Source: Zopfochytrium polystomum | Taxonomy: Eukaryota > Chytridiomycota > Chytridiomycetes > Chytridiales > Chytridiaceae | Direction of reading: 5' to 3' | Length of the DNA stretch: 64,000 nt | Assembly (NCBI GenBank): GCA_025765615.1 | Contig: JAIVFJ010000015.1 | Location: forward strand, 496,001-560,000 | In this document: piece by piece, positions 24,552 to 34,860 of the stretch | Layout: each line of letters begins with the position of its first letter | Position numbering within the stretch: the first letter of the stretch is position 1 | Translations under genes and position numbers: made by a program | The notes under the pieces: model-generated | What the model was told of the DNA's origin: nothing | The model's database searches: none | The model's input: the letters and a program-made list of their open reading frames with translations, nothing else

Positions 24552-24779
24552 ATGAATATGCGAGTCTTGGATGAACGCGACTTTTTGCTCTACGTAGCTC
24601 CACGCCAACGATTTTCGGCAGAAACAGCCTTCAAAATCCCCTCAGATAAAAGGGCGAAGACGGATGCTTTGGTGCACCCTCTGCCCCACCGCCGCATTCA
24701 ACAAGTTTTAATGGAACTCTTTAATGGGAATTCGAGGCCACTAGCAGAGTACCAGAGTGACCGACTACTAGAAATATAA
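24552..24779 (+). CDS. short hypothetical ORF
   Basis: A 75-codon frame from ATG 24552. It has mixed composition (DERDFLLYVAP, HRRIQQVLMELFNG) with no signal peptide, helix or motif. It overlaps no other model, but third-position C/G preference is weaker than in the confident genes. Could be chance. Confidence 0.2.
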   Translation: MNMRVLDERDFLLYVAPRQRFSAETAFKIPSDKRAKTDALVHPLPHRRIQQVLMELFNGNSRPLAEYQSDRLLEI

Positions 24780-25008
24780 AGTGTAGGAGAGGATTTTTGG
24801 GTGGAAGGATATTTATTCAATGAGGTTCCAATATGACATGATGCTGCCTCCCTCTCACTTTTATACTGTCCAGGTGGAAAGCAAATTGTTCGTGTGGAAA
24901 CTGGCCGCTGAGTCTGCGTTCTTGTTTTCGTGTCTTTGCAGGGCATGATAACTGCCCATGTATGTGAATCGCTTCTGCATTCCAGTCCCTCACATTAACT
25001 GTCCAAAG

Positions 25009-25131
25009 ATGAGTTCCTCATCTAACCGCCGCCTCGGCCCACTCTTCGCACTCGGCACCCAGTGCAACTCAATCTGCGGCGGCTACGTTGCCGACTTCCG
25101 GGAGACGACGGGGTTGCTCTCGTACCTCTAG
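25009..25131 (+). CDS. very short ORF (40 residues)
   Basis: ATG 25009 to TAG 25129-25131. It contains FALGTQCNSICGGYVADF and has C/G-rich third positions like real exons of this window. It sits 28 nt before the ATG at 25160, so it might be an upstream ORF in the leader of that gene or an exon of an alternative transcript. Confidence 0.3.
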   Translation: MSSSSNRRLGPLFALGTQCNSICGGYVADFRETTGLLSYL

Positions 25132-25159
25132 TGAAAAATGGCTTCCAAAATAATTCAAA

Positions 25160-26592
25160 ATGGACAACACTTCCGCAGCCGTTGGGTTGGTGGCGACGGC
25201 GCCGACGATAACAGAGCCCGCAACCGTCGTTCCTCTCCTTTTCGGAACGAACTACGTGCCGCCGCCGAGTCTGACCCGGCTGAAGCCGGCCGATGAGCCG
25301 TCCTCATCAGTAGCGTCAGATGCCGCCGATTTGGTCCTTGTCCTTCCGCCGCCGTTGTCCCTCGCCGCCGACGCGCCTTCGGAAACAGTCCTCTCGCGCA
25401 GACGGCTCCTCCTCGCCGTCTCCCCTTGGACTGGAGCCGGAGCGACACACATCTCCTCTTCGCCTTCTCCGCCTTTTCGCTCGGATGGAAGCGATCGCGA
25501 GCCCCAATCCTCCCAGATCATAGTCGGCTCTAACTACGTTGTCGACGTCGCCCGCCCTCGCAAAACGGCAAAGTTCTTCATTGGCTTCTCGTTCGGCGAC
25601 TGGCCCCGCTTCAAGAGCGACCTTCTGGTCTGCTCCGGTGAGTATCTGAACTCGTTTTCTGGTGTGTGTGTTTTCAGGACGTCTGATTCCTATCCGTCTC
25701 GTCAACAGCATCCCTTGAAGTGCTTCAGTACGGACTCCACGCGATCGAACACAACGACGACGGCCCATCGACCTTGCGTCTCGCCGCGCAGCTCCCCGTC
25801 CTCCAGCACCCTGCGATCGGCGGCGCGTGGTGCGGTGATGCCCTCGTCGTCGTCCAGGACCGCGGCGACGCCGCGCCGTCCGCGACCCTGTGGACCGCGC
25901 CCAGCCGCGGCGACAGGAGTGCCACAGACGCGCGACTCGTTTGGACGGCCCGCCTTCCGCTTGCGCCGAACCCAGTTGACGTGCCGACAGCACTCAACAC
26001 CACCCTCGCCGCATTCTGCCTCCCCGATCCCGCAGCCCCCCGCCTCGTCGTCGTCCGCGCCGCCGACGGATCCACCCTCTCCGACACCCCCCTGCCGCTC
26101 GCGGGCCCCGTCCGCTCCCTCGCACTCACCGCCGCCAACCACCTGCTCGTCCTGCACGGCCCCGACGCCGACCCGCTCGTGTCCGCGTACGACCTCGACG
26201 CCGCGGCCGCAAACAACCCGCGCCTGCTGGGCTCCCGCGCCCTCCGCGCGCTGCTGCCCGCATCCGCCGCTGCCCGAGCCTCCCATACGTTCCACGCTTC
26301 CGACGACGGGCGCGTCGTGGCCGTCTGCGCGAGCGACCGCACCGCCCTCGAGACGCCGCCGCCGCCGCGCGCTGACGGCACGCCCCGGGCAGGCCGACTG
26401 AAACGCTCGTTCATCCGCACCGAGGCCGATCTGGTCGTGTTTGAGAACGTCGGCGGCGTGTTGACCGTGTCCGCCGTCACCCACGAGTGGATCAGCCACG
26501 TGAATGATGATGGGTTTGACGGGTTTGTCGTTGCGGCTGGGGAGGAGGGCGGAGCTGCCGTGGTCGGCTTTGTTAGGCAGCCTTTCAAGTAG
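25160..26592 (+). CDS. hypothetical protein, beta-propeller-like
   Basis: Two exons, 25160-25637 and 25709-26592, joined through a split Ala codon (GGTGAGT donor, CAACAG acceptor). The product is about 450 residues. Its second half alternates short hydrophobic strands with turns (LRLAAQLPVL, GAWCGDALVVVQDRG, PRLVVVRAADGSTL, NHLLVLHGPDADPLVSAYDL, DGRVVAVCAS). That is the rhythm of a WD40/quinoprotein-type propeller, although no WD or signature motif is present. There is no signal peptide or membrane helix, so it is probably cytosolic or nuclear. Function unknown. Overlapping long frames on the minus strand are shadows caused by high GC. Confidence 0.65.
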
Positions 26593-26916
26593 AGGCTGTG
26601 CTGTCGTTTGGTCTCGGTGGATGGTGTTGGTTTTTTTTTTTTTTTTTTCTTTTTTTTTCAAAGTCCGTCACTTTGATGGAAGCTTGGATACCGCCATGAA
26701 TTGAAGCCAATGATTAAAAAATGCTGGGTGTCCTCCGTGTTTGGGAGTTTCTTTCGTTGCCATTTCATGGAACGTCGTTACAAAACGAGACTCTAGCAAT
26801 CCGCACGGCGAGGGTCCCACACAGAGGTACAAATAAGGGCTCCTCCGAGGACCACATTCGCACTCTATGGTTCCATCCACATCCACTGGCCCAGACGCCT
26901 CGGCAAGTCGACAGTT
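26593..26916. other. intergenic, T-rich tract and no gene
   Basis: Holds a poly-T tract (about 26630-26658) just downstream of the propeller-like gene. A minus-strand reading continues from the ankyrin relic into unrelated sequence. Confidence 0.45.
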
Positions 26917-27000
26917 CTGCGGCATCGATGTCGGCGCCGGCGTCGAGCAGGGCTGTGCCGACGTCGACGTTGGCTGCGACCCCCCGAGGCAAGGAGGATG
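26917..27000 (-). pseudogene. inverted fragment of the neighbouring ankyrin gene
   Basis: On the minus strand this stretch reads GVAANVDVGTALLDAGADID and is nearly identical at DNA level to about 27770-27853 of the ankyrin gene, in opposite orientation. Similarity stops abruptly after the GADIDAA codons. Like the parent it has a run of six C/G (26980-26985). It is a short duplicated piece, not a gene. Confidence 0.8.
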
Positions 27001-27205
27001 GAAAAGAGCTGTTTGTACAGCTGGAGACGGGCAGGAGACAAAGAACGTGAAACGCCCGCAAATCCAAATTTCTGAGACAAAGTAAAGTTCATCATCGATT
27101 GACAAAGCAAGCAAAAGAAGAAAAAAAAAGTAATAATAAAAAAACGAAGAAAGAAGAAGAAAAAAAGGGTGCAAAATCTTTGTCTCTCTTGCACGGCGTC
27201 TCCAA

Positions 27206-28679
27206 ATGCTCCGCGCTGTCGCCTCCGCCGCCTCCGCCGCCTTCCACTTCGTCTTTGACGGCGGCGACGACGCCGGCCTCGAGCCGAAGATCAAGTTCTT
27301 CAAGGCCGTCGGCGAAGGAGATGTCGCAAAGGTCGAAAGGCTCCTCCTCGCCAACGGCGCCGATCCGAACGCTATGGTCGACTTTGAATGGACGAAACCG
27401 GACGAACACATTCCCGCCTACACCGCGATGCACTTGGCCCCAATCGCCGAGAAGAATGCCCTCCCCGTTCTGACCCTCATGCTCGACAACGGCGGCGACC
27501 CAAACGTCCTCGACGAAGAGGGTTGCACCCCGCTCTTGGCCGCCATCAACACTCCAGAAGGGCCGCAAATGGCGTGCGTGCGCTTGCTTCTCGACCGCGG
27601 AGCGAAGGCGGACGTTGTGTCAAATGAAACCGGCATCCACCGGACCCCCCTGATGGCCGCCGTCACCGCCAAAAACGCCGAGCTCGTCCGCCTCCTGCTC
27701 CAGCACGGAGCCGATCCGAACGGCGTCTCACCGCCCGGAGTGCGGCACGACCCGTTCTTCATGCCGATCCTGGCTGCCTCGGGGGGTCGCAGCCAACGTC
27801 GACATCGTCACCGCCCTCCTCGACGCCGGCGCCGACATCGACGCTGCAGACGCGGACGGCGTGACTGCTCTCTGCATGTCCGCCCAGTCCTACGACCCAC
27901 AAACACCGGAAAGTTCCGACCGCGTCAACGTGCTCCGGTTGCTCCTCGCGCGCGGCGCCAACCCGAACGGCGTACCCAACCCCAAGTTCGGCACCCCCTT
28001 GATGACCGCCGCGATTTACGGGGATCCGACGGCCACCGCGGCCCTGCTCGCCGCCGGCGCCGACCCCAACGGCAGATCCCTCAACAACGAGACCGCCCTG
28101 ACCAGCGCTGCGATGTCGGGAAACTTGGAGACCGTGCGGATGCTCGTCGAGCATGGCGCAGACGTCCGGCACGCGTCCAAGAGCGCCTCTGGCGTCGAAA
28201 GAGTCACGGCGCTGCATGGCGCGTGCGAGATGGGTCACGTCGACATTGTCAAGCTGCTTCTGGCGACGAAGAGAGTCGACGTTGACGCCGTCACCAACCC
28301 GCCGTTTACTCCGTTGACCCTCGCCATCCAACTCGAGCGCGTCGACTGCGCGATTGCGCTGCTCGACGCCGGTGCGAACGTCAATCTCCTGGGGCCGATC
28401 TATTTTGCGATCGCCCACGGCGAGGTTTCTGTCGTCGAGGCGCTGTTGGAGAGACAATGCGACCTTGATCGATTTGATCAGGAAGGCCACACTCCGCTGA
28501 CGCTGGCGATTTCGAAAAGGAATGTGGCCATGGTTAAACTGCTGTTGGAGAAGGGCAAGGTGGATCCCAACAAGAAGAAGCAGGATGGCATGCCGCCGTT
28601 GGAGCTTGCGCAGCTGGAAGGATTTGCGGAGATTGTGGACTTGCTCAAGGCATCTGGGGCGGTGGAAGTGGAGCCATAG
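27206..28679 (+). CDS. ankyrin-repeat protein (one-base frame break)
   Basis: A single exon, about 490 residues if one base is removed. It starts at ATG 27206 and contains roughly ten to twelve ankyrin repeats with the usual signs: TPLMAAV, LVRLLLQHGADPN, VLRLLLARGANPNG, TVRMLVEHGADV, TPLTLAISKRN, MVKLLLEKGKVDPN. Such repeats form a curved stack for protein binding; no catalytic domain is attached, so it is probably an adaptor or effector-type binding protein. The frame breaks at the six-G run 27781-27786: reading five G restores LAASGVAANVDIVTALLDAG, a perfect repeat. The remainder is open to TAG 28677-28679. No signal peptide is seen. Two relics lie nearby (26917-27000 and about 28997-29027). 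Confidence 0.85.
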
Positions 28680-28996
28680 GGAGTGGTCCTCGTTGGGTGA
28701 AGGCCATTATGTGGATCCCACATCGGTGAGGAGCGGCAGTTTCATCGCAGATTGTTTGGGTTCTTCTTTGTAACAAAGTTTTATGAAAGGGCAGCGCTTG
28801 CTCTTATTACTCTGATAATAGCAATTAGTGCGAAGCTGGAAGGAATTGAGGAAATTGTGGGCTCAGGCGGGGAAGTGATGGAGTTGGGCGGGGCCATAGC
28901 GCGACTTCTCTGGCCGAAATTGAAGCGGAAGGGAGTGTTTCTTGGAAGTCGACATTGATTCATCACGAGCGCGCGGTACACGCCGCTGACCCAATC

Positions 28997-29027
28997 GTAT
29001 TGATGAGGAAGGCCACACTGCGCTGAA
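28997..29027 (+). repeat. second relic of the ankyrin gene
   Basis: GATGAGGAAGGCCACACT followed by GCGCTGA matches the end of the ankyrin gene at about 28471-28501 with few mismatches over ~31 nt. The surrounding 29030-29290 is GC-rich but carries no intact frame. Confidence 0.6.
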
Positions 29028-29035
29028 CTTTGAGG

Positions 29036-29802
29036 CAAAAACATACCTCTTCACCTCGCAAATCGGACGCACCCTCCACGGCGAGAGCTGCCGCATCGTC
29101 CGCCTCTCGACCCTGGGTCCCACCGTCGCGATCTTGCGGAGCAAGAGGGGCGCCGGTCACCCCTCCTAGCCAATCACCTCAGCCCACGCAGCCCGCAAAA
29201 CGCCGGGCTCGACGTCGTCCCCGTCGACCTTGCCGTCAACCAGATTCTCGGTGATCGCCGCGTCCGCTCACGCGTTGCAAATGCGTCGTGTTTTAAAAGG
29301 AGCAAATGAAAAGCAACAATAAAAAGTTGGTGATTAGCGATTTCCGACCCTTGTTAGCACAATGATGATTCAACATAAGCTGCAGAGAGCCTCAAAACGA
29401 GGTTTGCGTATTTGGCTTTGATATATTCATCTTTGATCTCAAGTTATTCAATTGCAACAATGAGGTTGACGACCAACCGGGCATGCTCTTTTGCAAGCCA
29501 GTGGTAGCGGGCAACAAGCAAGGCGAGGGAGTTATTGTCGCTCCCTGGCTGTCTGTAAAGGCAAAAGCCACGAGTCCTGTATCAAGCGGACTCGCGCTGT
29601 AATGTTAAAGATGAAACACGCAAGTTAGCAGAGTGGTGGTGGTCGGTCCTTTGTGGCAAAGGGGAGGGAAGAATGAGGATTGGAGTTTCGTTCGGTGGAT
29701 GAGGGTAGAAAACAAGCTTCGTAGAAAGTGAGAAGGAAAGGCGACGACAAAACGCGGAGCGGAACAGAAAATGAGTCGCACTGCGCTCGAACTCCGGACT
29801 CT
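29036..29802. other. intergenic, no gene seen
   Basis: GC-rich to about 29290, then AT-richer. No coherent frame was found. It ends at the polygalacturonase stop codon. Confidence 0.45.
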
Positions 29803-31104
29803 TCAGCATCCCGTCAGCGTCTTTGGCACACCAGTGCAGTTGCTGTTCTTGGGCGTGATGTTGATGTTGCTAAAAGAGAACCCGGAGCACGCCGCGCACA
29901 GAATATACGTGCTGTACTTTGCGCTGCTCGACACGGTTCCGCGCACGCCGTTCAGCGTCACGCCCGAGATCGGGATGCCGCCCGTCGGCGTGCCGGTCGG
30001 CCCGCCGTTCAGGTAGTCCTGCTCGATCACGATCCCGTACTTGTTGATGTTCGACAGCGTAATGTCCGTGTAGTTGACGTTCTTGACGTACCCGCCCGTC
30101 GCCCCCGAGATCGTCTTGATCCGCACCCCGTTGTCCGAGTCGCTGATCGTGCAGCTGGTCACCGTCACCCCGTCCACCTTCTTGCCCGACGCGATCGACC
30201 CGATCGAGATCCCGTGCCCGCCGCTGCACGTGTTGTGCAGGAATTTGATGTTGCCGCCGTCGTTGATCGCAAGGCAGTCGTCTTGGTTTTGCACGGTCGA
30301 GTATTGGATCGTGATGCCGGTCGCGCTGACGTCTGTTTTGAATGTGAGGGATGAGGGATGCGTGGAGTGTAAGTGAGTGTGGTCGCGTTGATAAGAGCAA
30401 AAAGGAGGTAGGGGTTGTACCGAGGAGGTGAAGAATGGAGGGTTGGGGGGAACAGAGAGAACAAACCAAAGGCATCCGTGTTGTGGCCGAGGGTTTTGCC
30501 GCCAGAGAGCTTGTTGCCGTCCGTGTTGTCGACCGTGATGTGGTCAAGGGTCGTGTCGGAGCCGCCAATGCTGAAAATGTGGACCGGGGAGTTTTTGATT
30601 TTGATGCCCTTGATGAGGGAGCCGCCCGTCGTCAAGACCTTGAAGAACTTGGGCTCTGAAAAAATTTGAAAATTAGCCGCATATTTCGAGTGGATAGAAT
30701 CTGGAATATAACACTCAACTGTTGTCGACGCCGTTGGCGCCCTTGGTGTCCCAGTACAGCTGCCCGTTCCCGTGGAACGTCGCGCCCGTCCCGTCAAACG
30801 TGATCTTGTTTCCGCCGAGCGTGAACAAAAAGTCGGACTTTGTGAACTTGCTCGACTTTGCCCAGGTGATGGTGTCCTTGACGGTCACGCTGGTGCCGTC
30901 CTTCAGCCCGCTCAGATCCAGCTTGGTCTCGGGCGGCACCGTGAACGGCCCTTGGATGACGATGTTGGTCGACGACAGGCACTTGGACACGTCCGTGTCT
31001 TTCGCGATCACGCACGCCGCGGGGGTCGCGGGGGCCGCCGAGGAAGGGTTGAGGACGGTGAGGAGCACGAGGCTGAGGGTGGTCAGGGTGGAGAGCGAGT
31101 GCAT
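29803..31104 (-). CDS. secreted polygalacturonase (GH28)
   Basis: Three exons on the minus strand: 30720-31104, 30467-30655 and 29803-30332, joined in frame. It hydrolyses alpha-1,4-galacturonan in pectin outside the cell. Residues 1-21 form a signal peptide (LTTLSLVLLTVLNPSSAA). The right-handed beta-helix carries all four GH28 signatures: HNTDAF (first Asp of the active site), QDDCLAI (paired Asp), SGGHGISIGS (His) and VRIKTI (Arg/Lys). Cys pairs near CLAIN, HNTCSGG and the C-terminal CAACSGF and NCTGVPKTLTGC suggest disulphides. At about 367 residues it has the normal length for fungal endo-polygalacturonases. A TATA box lies ~120 nt upstream. Intact, so very likely an active plant-wall enzyme for a saprotroph or plant-associated fungus. 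Confidence 0.95.
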
Positions 31105-31222
31105 CTTTTGTATGTGTATAGCTAGTCTTTTGGCTTTCTTTCTTCTACAAATTGGAATGGTCGTGATGGATGAGGGATTCGAAGGTTTTGCTGAGCGACA
31201 GGGTATTGGCGTCGATGCTCGT

Positions 31223-31231
31223 CTTTTATAG
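31223..31231 (-). promoter_or_regulatory. TATA box of the polygalacturonase gene
   Basis: Minus-strand CTATAAAAG about 120 nt upstream of ATG 31104, the expected position for a TATA-driven regulated secreted enzyme. Confidence 0.6.
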
Positions 31232-32658
31232 GCCAAATAGGAGAGCGGATCCTGTGCACTGCTGATTGTCTTCATTTGTTCCCTCGTCCAACAGATAATT
31301 TTCACTTTTTTTTTTTTTTTTTTTTTTTTTTGCATCCGGCCGAGCATGGTTTCGGTTCATATCCGCAATCAATACCGACATGGGCATGGAGGACTGGTGC
31401 TTGCGGAACCACTTTGCGGTCGAGTGAGTGGTGTGTGTGAGAGTGTGTATGTGTGTGTGTGTACCTGCTGGCTGTGCTCCGCCTCCACGGATGGCGCGTG
31501 GTTTGCGTGGGATGCAATCGAAAAGGACTTGCCCGAAGCCATAACCCACTTGCAGCATTTTGGAACAACTCCTCTCAGCGTCACGGGTCAAGCTTTCGGC
31601 TCAGGTCCGCCATGCCATTCCCGATTCGTGCAATTAAAAGTTCGAACGACACAGTTCCTCGTCGCGTGGAGCGATCTGCTCGTGGAGGGATGAAAGTGGT
31701 CACGAGAGCACGCCGCTCTTTTTTGGCAATAATACCGCGAGTCTGCCGGCTTAGTGAGTTTTTTTGTGTGTCTCCCACCCTGTCACATTCATGCTGTTAC
31801 ACGGGTTCACAATGCACTTTTGTCTGTCTTCGGCGGGTCGCAGTGCCACAGCCCACCCACCACAAACACACACTCTCTCTCTTTGTGCAGGCAGGAAGCC
31901 CACCGACCCCCCCCGTAAAGAGCGTCCGCCCGTCTCCCCCCAACCCCATTGTTTGAGTGGAGGAATCAGCATCTGGTCGTTGTGGAATTGGTGGAAAGCC
32001 GCCTCCCCCAACCCCCCCACCCCCACACAAGCTCGGTTTGACATTCCTCTAGGTCACCCCATTTTTGCAACTAAAATTATTGAGTGCTCGCTCCGTTGGC
32101 TCTTTTACCAATAGCATTGCATCACTACCGACTCAGCCCACCACTTTGCTGAAGAAAGAAGGCCGCTGCGCTGTCTGAACTTGTATTCGCGGTATTTGCC
32201 ATTATTATACAGGAGCGGCAGTGTACGGTGGTCTGCGGGGGAGGAACCGCGTATTCATTATGCGGGACGGACCTCGGGGACTTGCTTCGCCTGTTTACAT
32301 GTAAAGCGCAAAGAGGTAGCCTTTCGGTCCGCTTGCGACGGCCGTGGAAGCCTAAATGCCAACAGATTTCCGGCGGCCGTCACTTACTTCCTGCGCCCCT
32401 TTCCCTTCCGGGAAACTGGCCTGGAGCAGGGCGTATGTTTCGTTATCGAGTCATAAGTGCAAGGCACGTGCTGGGGAGGATGGGTGGGCTCGTGAAGCGA
32501 TTGCCAGTCGATCGGTTTTATTGCTCTACTATTCAAAAAAACCTAACGAAACAAAGCCAGCGCAAAACTGGTAGAGGGCCTGCCAAGTGAAACGTCGAAA
32601 GCAAATACAGGAAACCCTCCGACGAAAGGCCAGGCTTTGCCCGTTCGTGAGTCCCCTT
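31232..32658. other. intergenic region, no gene seen
   Basis: Contains a long poly-T tract (about 31300-31331), a GT microsatellite (about 31435-31462), and otherwise scattered short frames on both strands without protein-like features. It separates two minus-strand genes. Confidence 0.5.
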
Positions 32659-33004
32659 TCACCCAATCTGCTTGCAGTTCGTCTGCTGCGAGAACCAGCA
32701 CCACGGCGCGCGGCGGAAGAGGATCGGCGCCGGGGCGGCGGCCTCGGCGGCGGCGTCTTGTTACGTGGAAAGGGTCGGAAGGAACGGTGCGTGCGGTGAA
32801 GAGTTAGGGATGAATCGTGGTGGCGACGAAGTGGAAAAGCGGGCAAACAAACGAAAAAGGAAAACAGAGCAGAATCAAATGGTGCGTTGTCGATCCCGCG
32901 CTTTTCTGACACATACCACCGTTTGGAGAGGAGGTGGCCGAGACGCTCGACATCGCGGCGGCGAGGAGGAGGAGCGCGATGGCGGCGGGGAAGGCGAGCT
33001 TCAT
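32659..33004 (-). CDS. short secreted peptide precursor with dibasic site and a two-Cys C-terminal peptide
   Basis: Exon 1 is 32917-33004 and exon 2 is 32659-32756, joined through a split Asp codon. The donor is GTATGT, the branch site CTAAC, and the acceptor AACAAG is the first AG after the branch. The 61-residue product has a classic signal peptide (AFPAAIALLLLAAAMSSVSA), a short Ala/Pro-rich spacer, a Kex2-type RR site (ILFRR), and a final 16-residue peptide, APWCWFSQQTNCKQIG, with two Cys. The C-terminal Gly could allow amidation in organisms that have the enzyme. This design is that of a secreted signalling or defence peptide, similar in size to Cys-containing fungal pheromones, but no homologue is recognised. 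A TATA box is 72 nt upstream of the ATG. The intron is inferred. Confidence 0.6.
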
Positions 33005-33075
33005 GTTTTTGGTTGGGCTTTCCTTTTGATGGGTTGTTGTTGGTGTGGTTGGGGGAATACTGAGGGCAGCGCGCG

Positions 33076-33082
33076 ATTTATA
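33076..33082 (-). promoter_or_regulatory. TATA box of the peptide-precursor gene
   Basis: Minus-strand TATAAAT, 72 nt upstream of ATG 33004. Its presence at the right distance supports the reality of the small gene. Confidence 0.55.
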
Positions 33083-34199
33083 CCGCCGTTGGTGGAACGA
33101 TGAAAGGAGTTGGAACTCGCTGCTTCATTTGATTCTTCACTGAAAGGAGGGGGGCTGAATGGAGAAGGAAAGTCCTTGAACCGGCCAACTGTCATTCAAC
33201 CCCCCCCCCATTGTTAAAAAAATCGGAGGCCAACTAAGAATGATATTTTCTGCTATTTTCAATAGGGTGGGGGGAGTGCCACTTTTCTCCTGTCCTGCGT
33301 TAATTGATTCAGGCAGGACTCCGCCTAGATACACAACGATAGCACACCACCCATGTTTTGTTATTGAAGAAGGAGGGGGTTGGGTCTGCCTGCTTGAGGG
33401 TTTGTGTCGTGACCTCGTTGAGCACGCTCTCGTCAGGGTTTTCTCACTTTTCCTCTCCCCCCTCGACTACCCACCCACAAGGATAACAGCAAAAACCCGT
33501 TGTTCGCCGGGACGGCTCTCCGTCGCTGTTGGCGAGCCGCGCTGAGGTCCAGCGGAGCGATGGAGCGATCGCCGCGGCGGCCTTTCGGCGCCGCAGTGCG
33601 TAGGGGAGAGGGTCAGGACGGAGAGGGTCAGGACGGTGGCGCCTCAGCCGCTTGGGGACTAGGCGGACAGCCACTGGGACGGACAGACCTTATGAGCCGG
33701 TCTGGACGACGCGGGGCGTACTGGTCGGGAAAGAAGCGACTGACAGCGAGGGCGAGGCGGGAAACGCCGCTGGTGCCGGCCCGGCGCGATCCCGTACATT
33801 GACGGATCGATCGAGGCCCCGAATTCGCCCTGACCCCCAGCCCACGGGGTGGCGCCTGCAGTACGTCGTTTTCAAGGATTGCGACGGCGCCCTCCGAAGG
33901 CCCAGGAACCCACTTTGGCTGTCCGTCGGCGCGTTGGGAGCGCGTGGCGTCTTGGGCTCGTCGGACTGCAAAGGAGTCCAACAACGAAAACGCGTCCTCG
34001 AAGCTGCAAACTGTTGCCCGACCTGGTGACGTATTCTCGTTGATTATTTGTTTTTTCCGGCTGTTGGTTTTGGAGCTGATTATTTCCAAAAGCGGAAAGT
34101 AAAGACAGGACATCTGAGAATCAGCGTCGGAGCAAGAGAGAGAGACAGCCAGAGAGAGACGGGCATCTGTCGCAAACTAACTAAAGTTGCTTACCTTCA
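33083..34199. other. region without a convincing gene
   Basis: Frames exist on both strands at 33500-34030 (GC-rich, Arg/Gly/Ala-rich), but none shows domain features or splice structure. A short direct repeat (GGTCAGGACGG) occurs at about 33611 and 33626. The 3' part (34030-34190) is AT-rich with GAGA repeats, probably leader sequence of the next gene. Confidence 0.4.
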
Positions 34200-34860
34200 A
34201 TGATCACCACGTACTTCTCCGACTCGTCCTGCTCGCCCGCTTCTATCACCGGCCTCGACTCCCTCTACAACCCCGGTTACGCCTGCACTCCCCAAGCCTG
34301 CTCCCCAAACACCTTTCCCCCGACACCGTCCCCCAACGGCGATCACGTTTTCGGCTACCAGACCGTCTCGTGCAGCGACTCCTCCTCCGCACCTGTCGCC
34401 GCGGCATCGTTCCCAGCCGGATCCAGCTACCTCGGCATCGTAGAGTACACGAACTCGACGTGCTCGCAAGAGTACTTGAGCAGCTACATCAAGGCGGACG
34501 GAAGCTGCTACTACACTGGGGCGAACCCGGCTATCGCGACGGTGTCGCCGACGGCGGGGGGCGTGTGGACCAACTGGGTGATGGGAGGGTTCGACTGCTC
34601 CGGTTCGGCGGGTGTCGACAAAGACTGTTCCCATCTTGGGAGGATGCCAGCCGGGGGGACGGCGGTATGTCGTCGTTTTGAACGGGAGCGACCTCGCGAA
34701 GGCGGCTCCGAACCAAACCACAACTGCGAGTTCGATACAAGGCGGAACAAGTACAACGAGTGCCGCGACGGCAAGAACGACCTCTGGCTCGATTCGCTCG
34801 TTCCCCACGATGCTGGTGGTGGTTATCTGCTTGTTTGCCGCGCTCACCTCCCTCTCATGA
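34200..34860 (+). CDS. Cys-rich surface protein with GPI-type tail (frame break)
   Basis: Starts at ATG 34200 with Cys/Ser/Pro-rich sequence (DSSCSPASITGLDSLYNPGY, YACTPQACSPN, TNSTCSQEYLSSYIKADGSC). The reading then changes frame near the six-G run 34654-34659. Reading five G gives GGRRYVVVLNGSDLAKAAP, a Thr/Ser-rich stalk and a hydrophobic C-terminus (TMLVVVICLFAALTSLS) that fits a GPI-anchor signal. Without the correction the product ends in a polar tail and loses the anchor. No signal peptide follows the ATG, so a leading exon may be missing. Likely a cell-wall or plasma-membrane protein of unknown role; compare 23144-23962. Confidence 0.55.
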
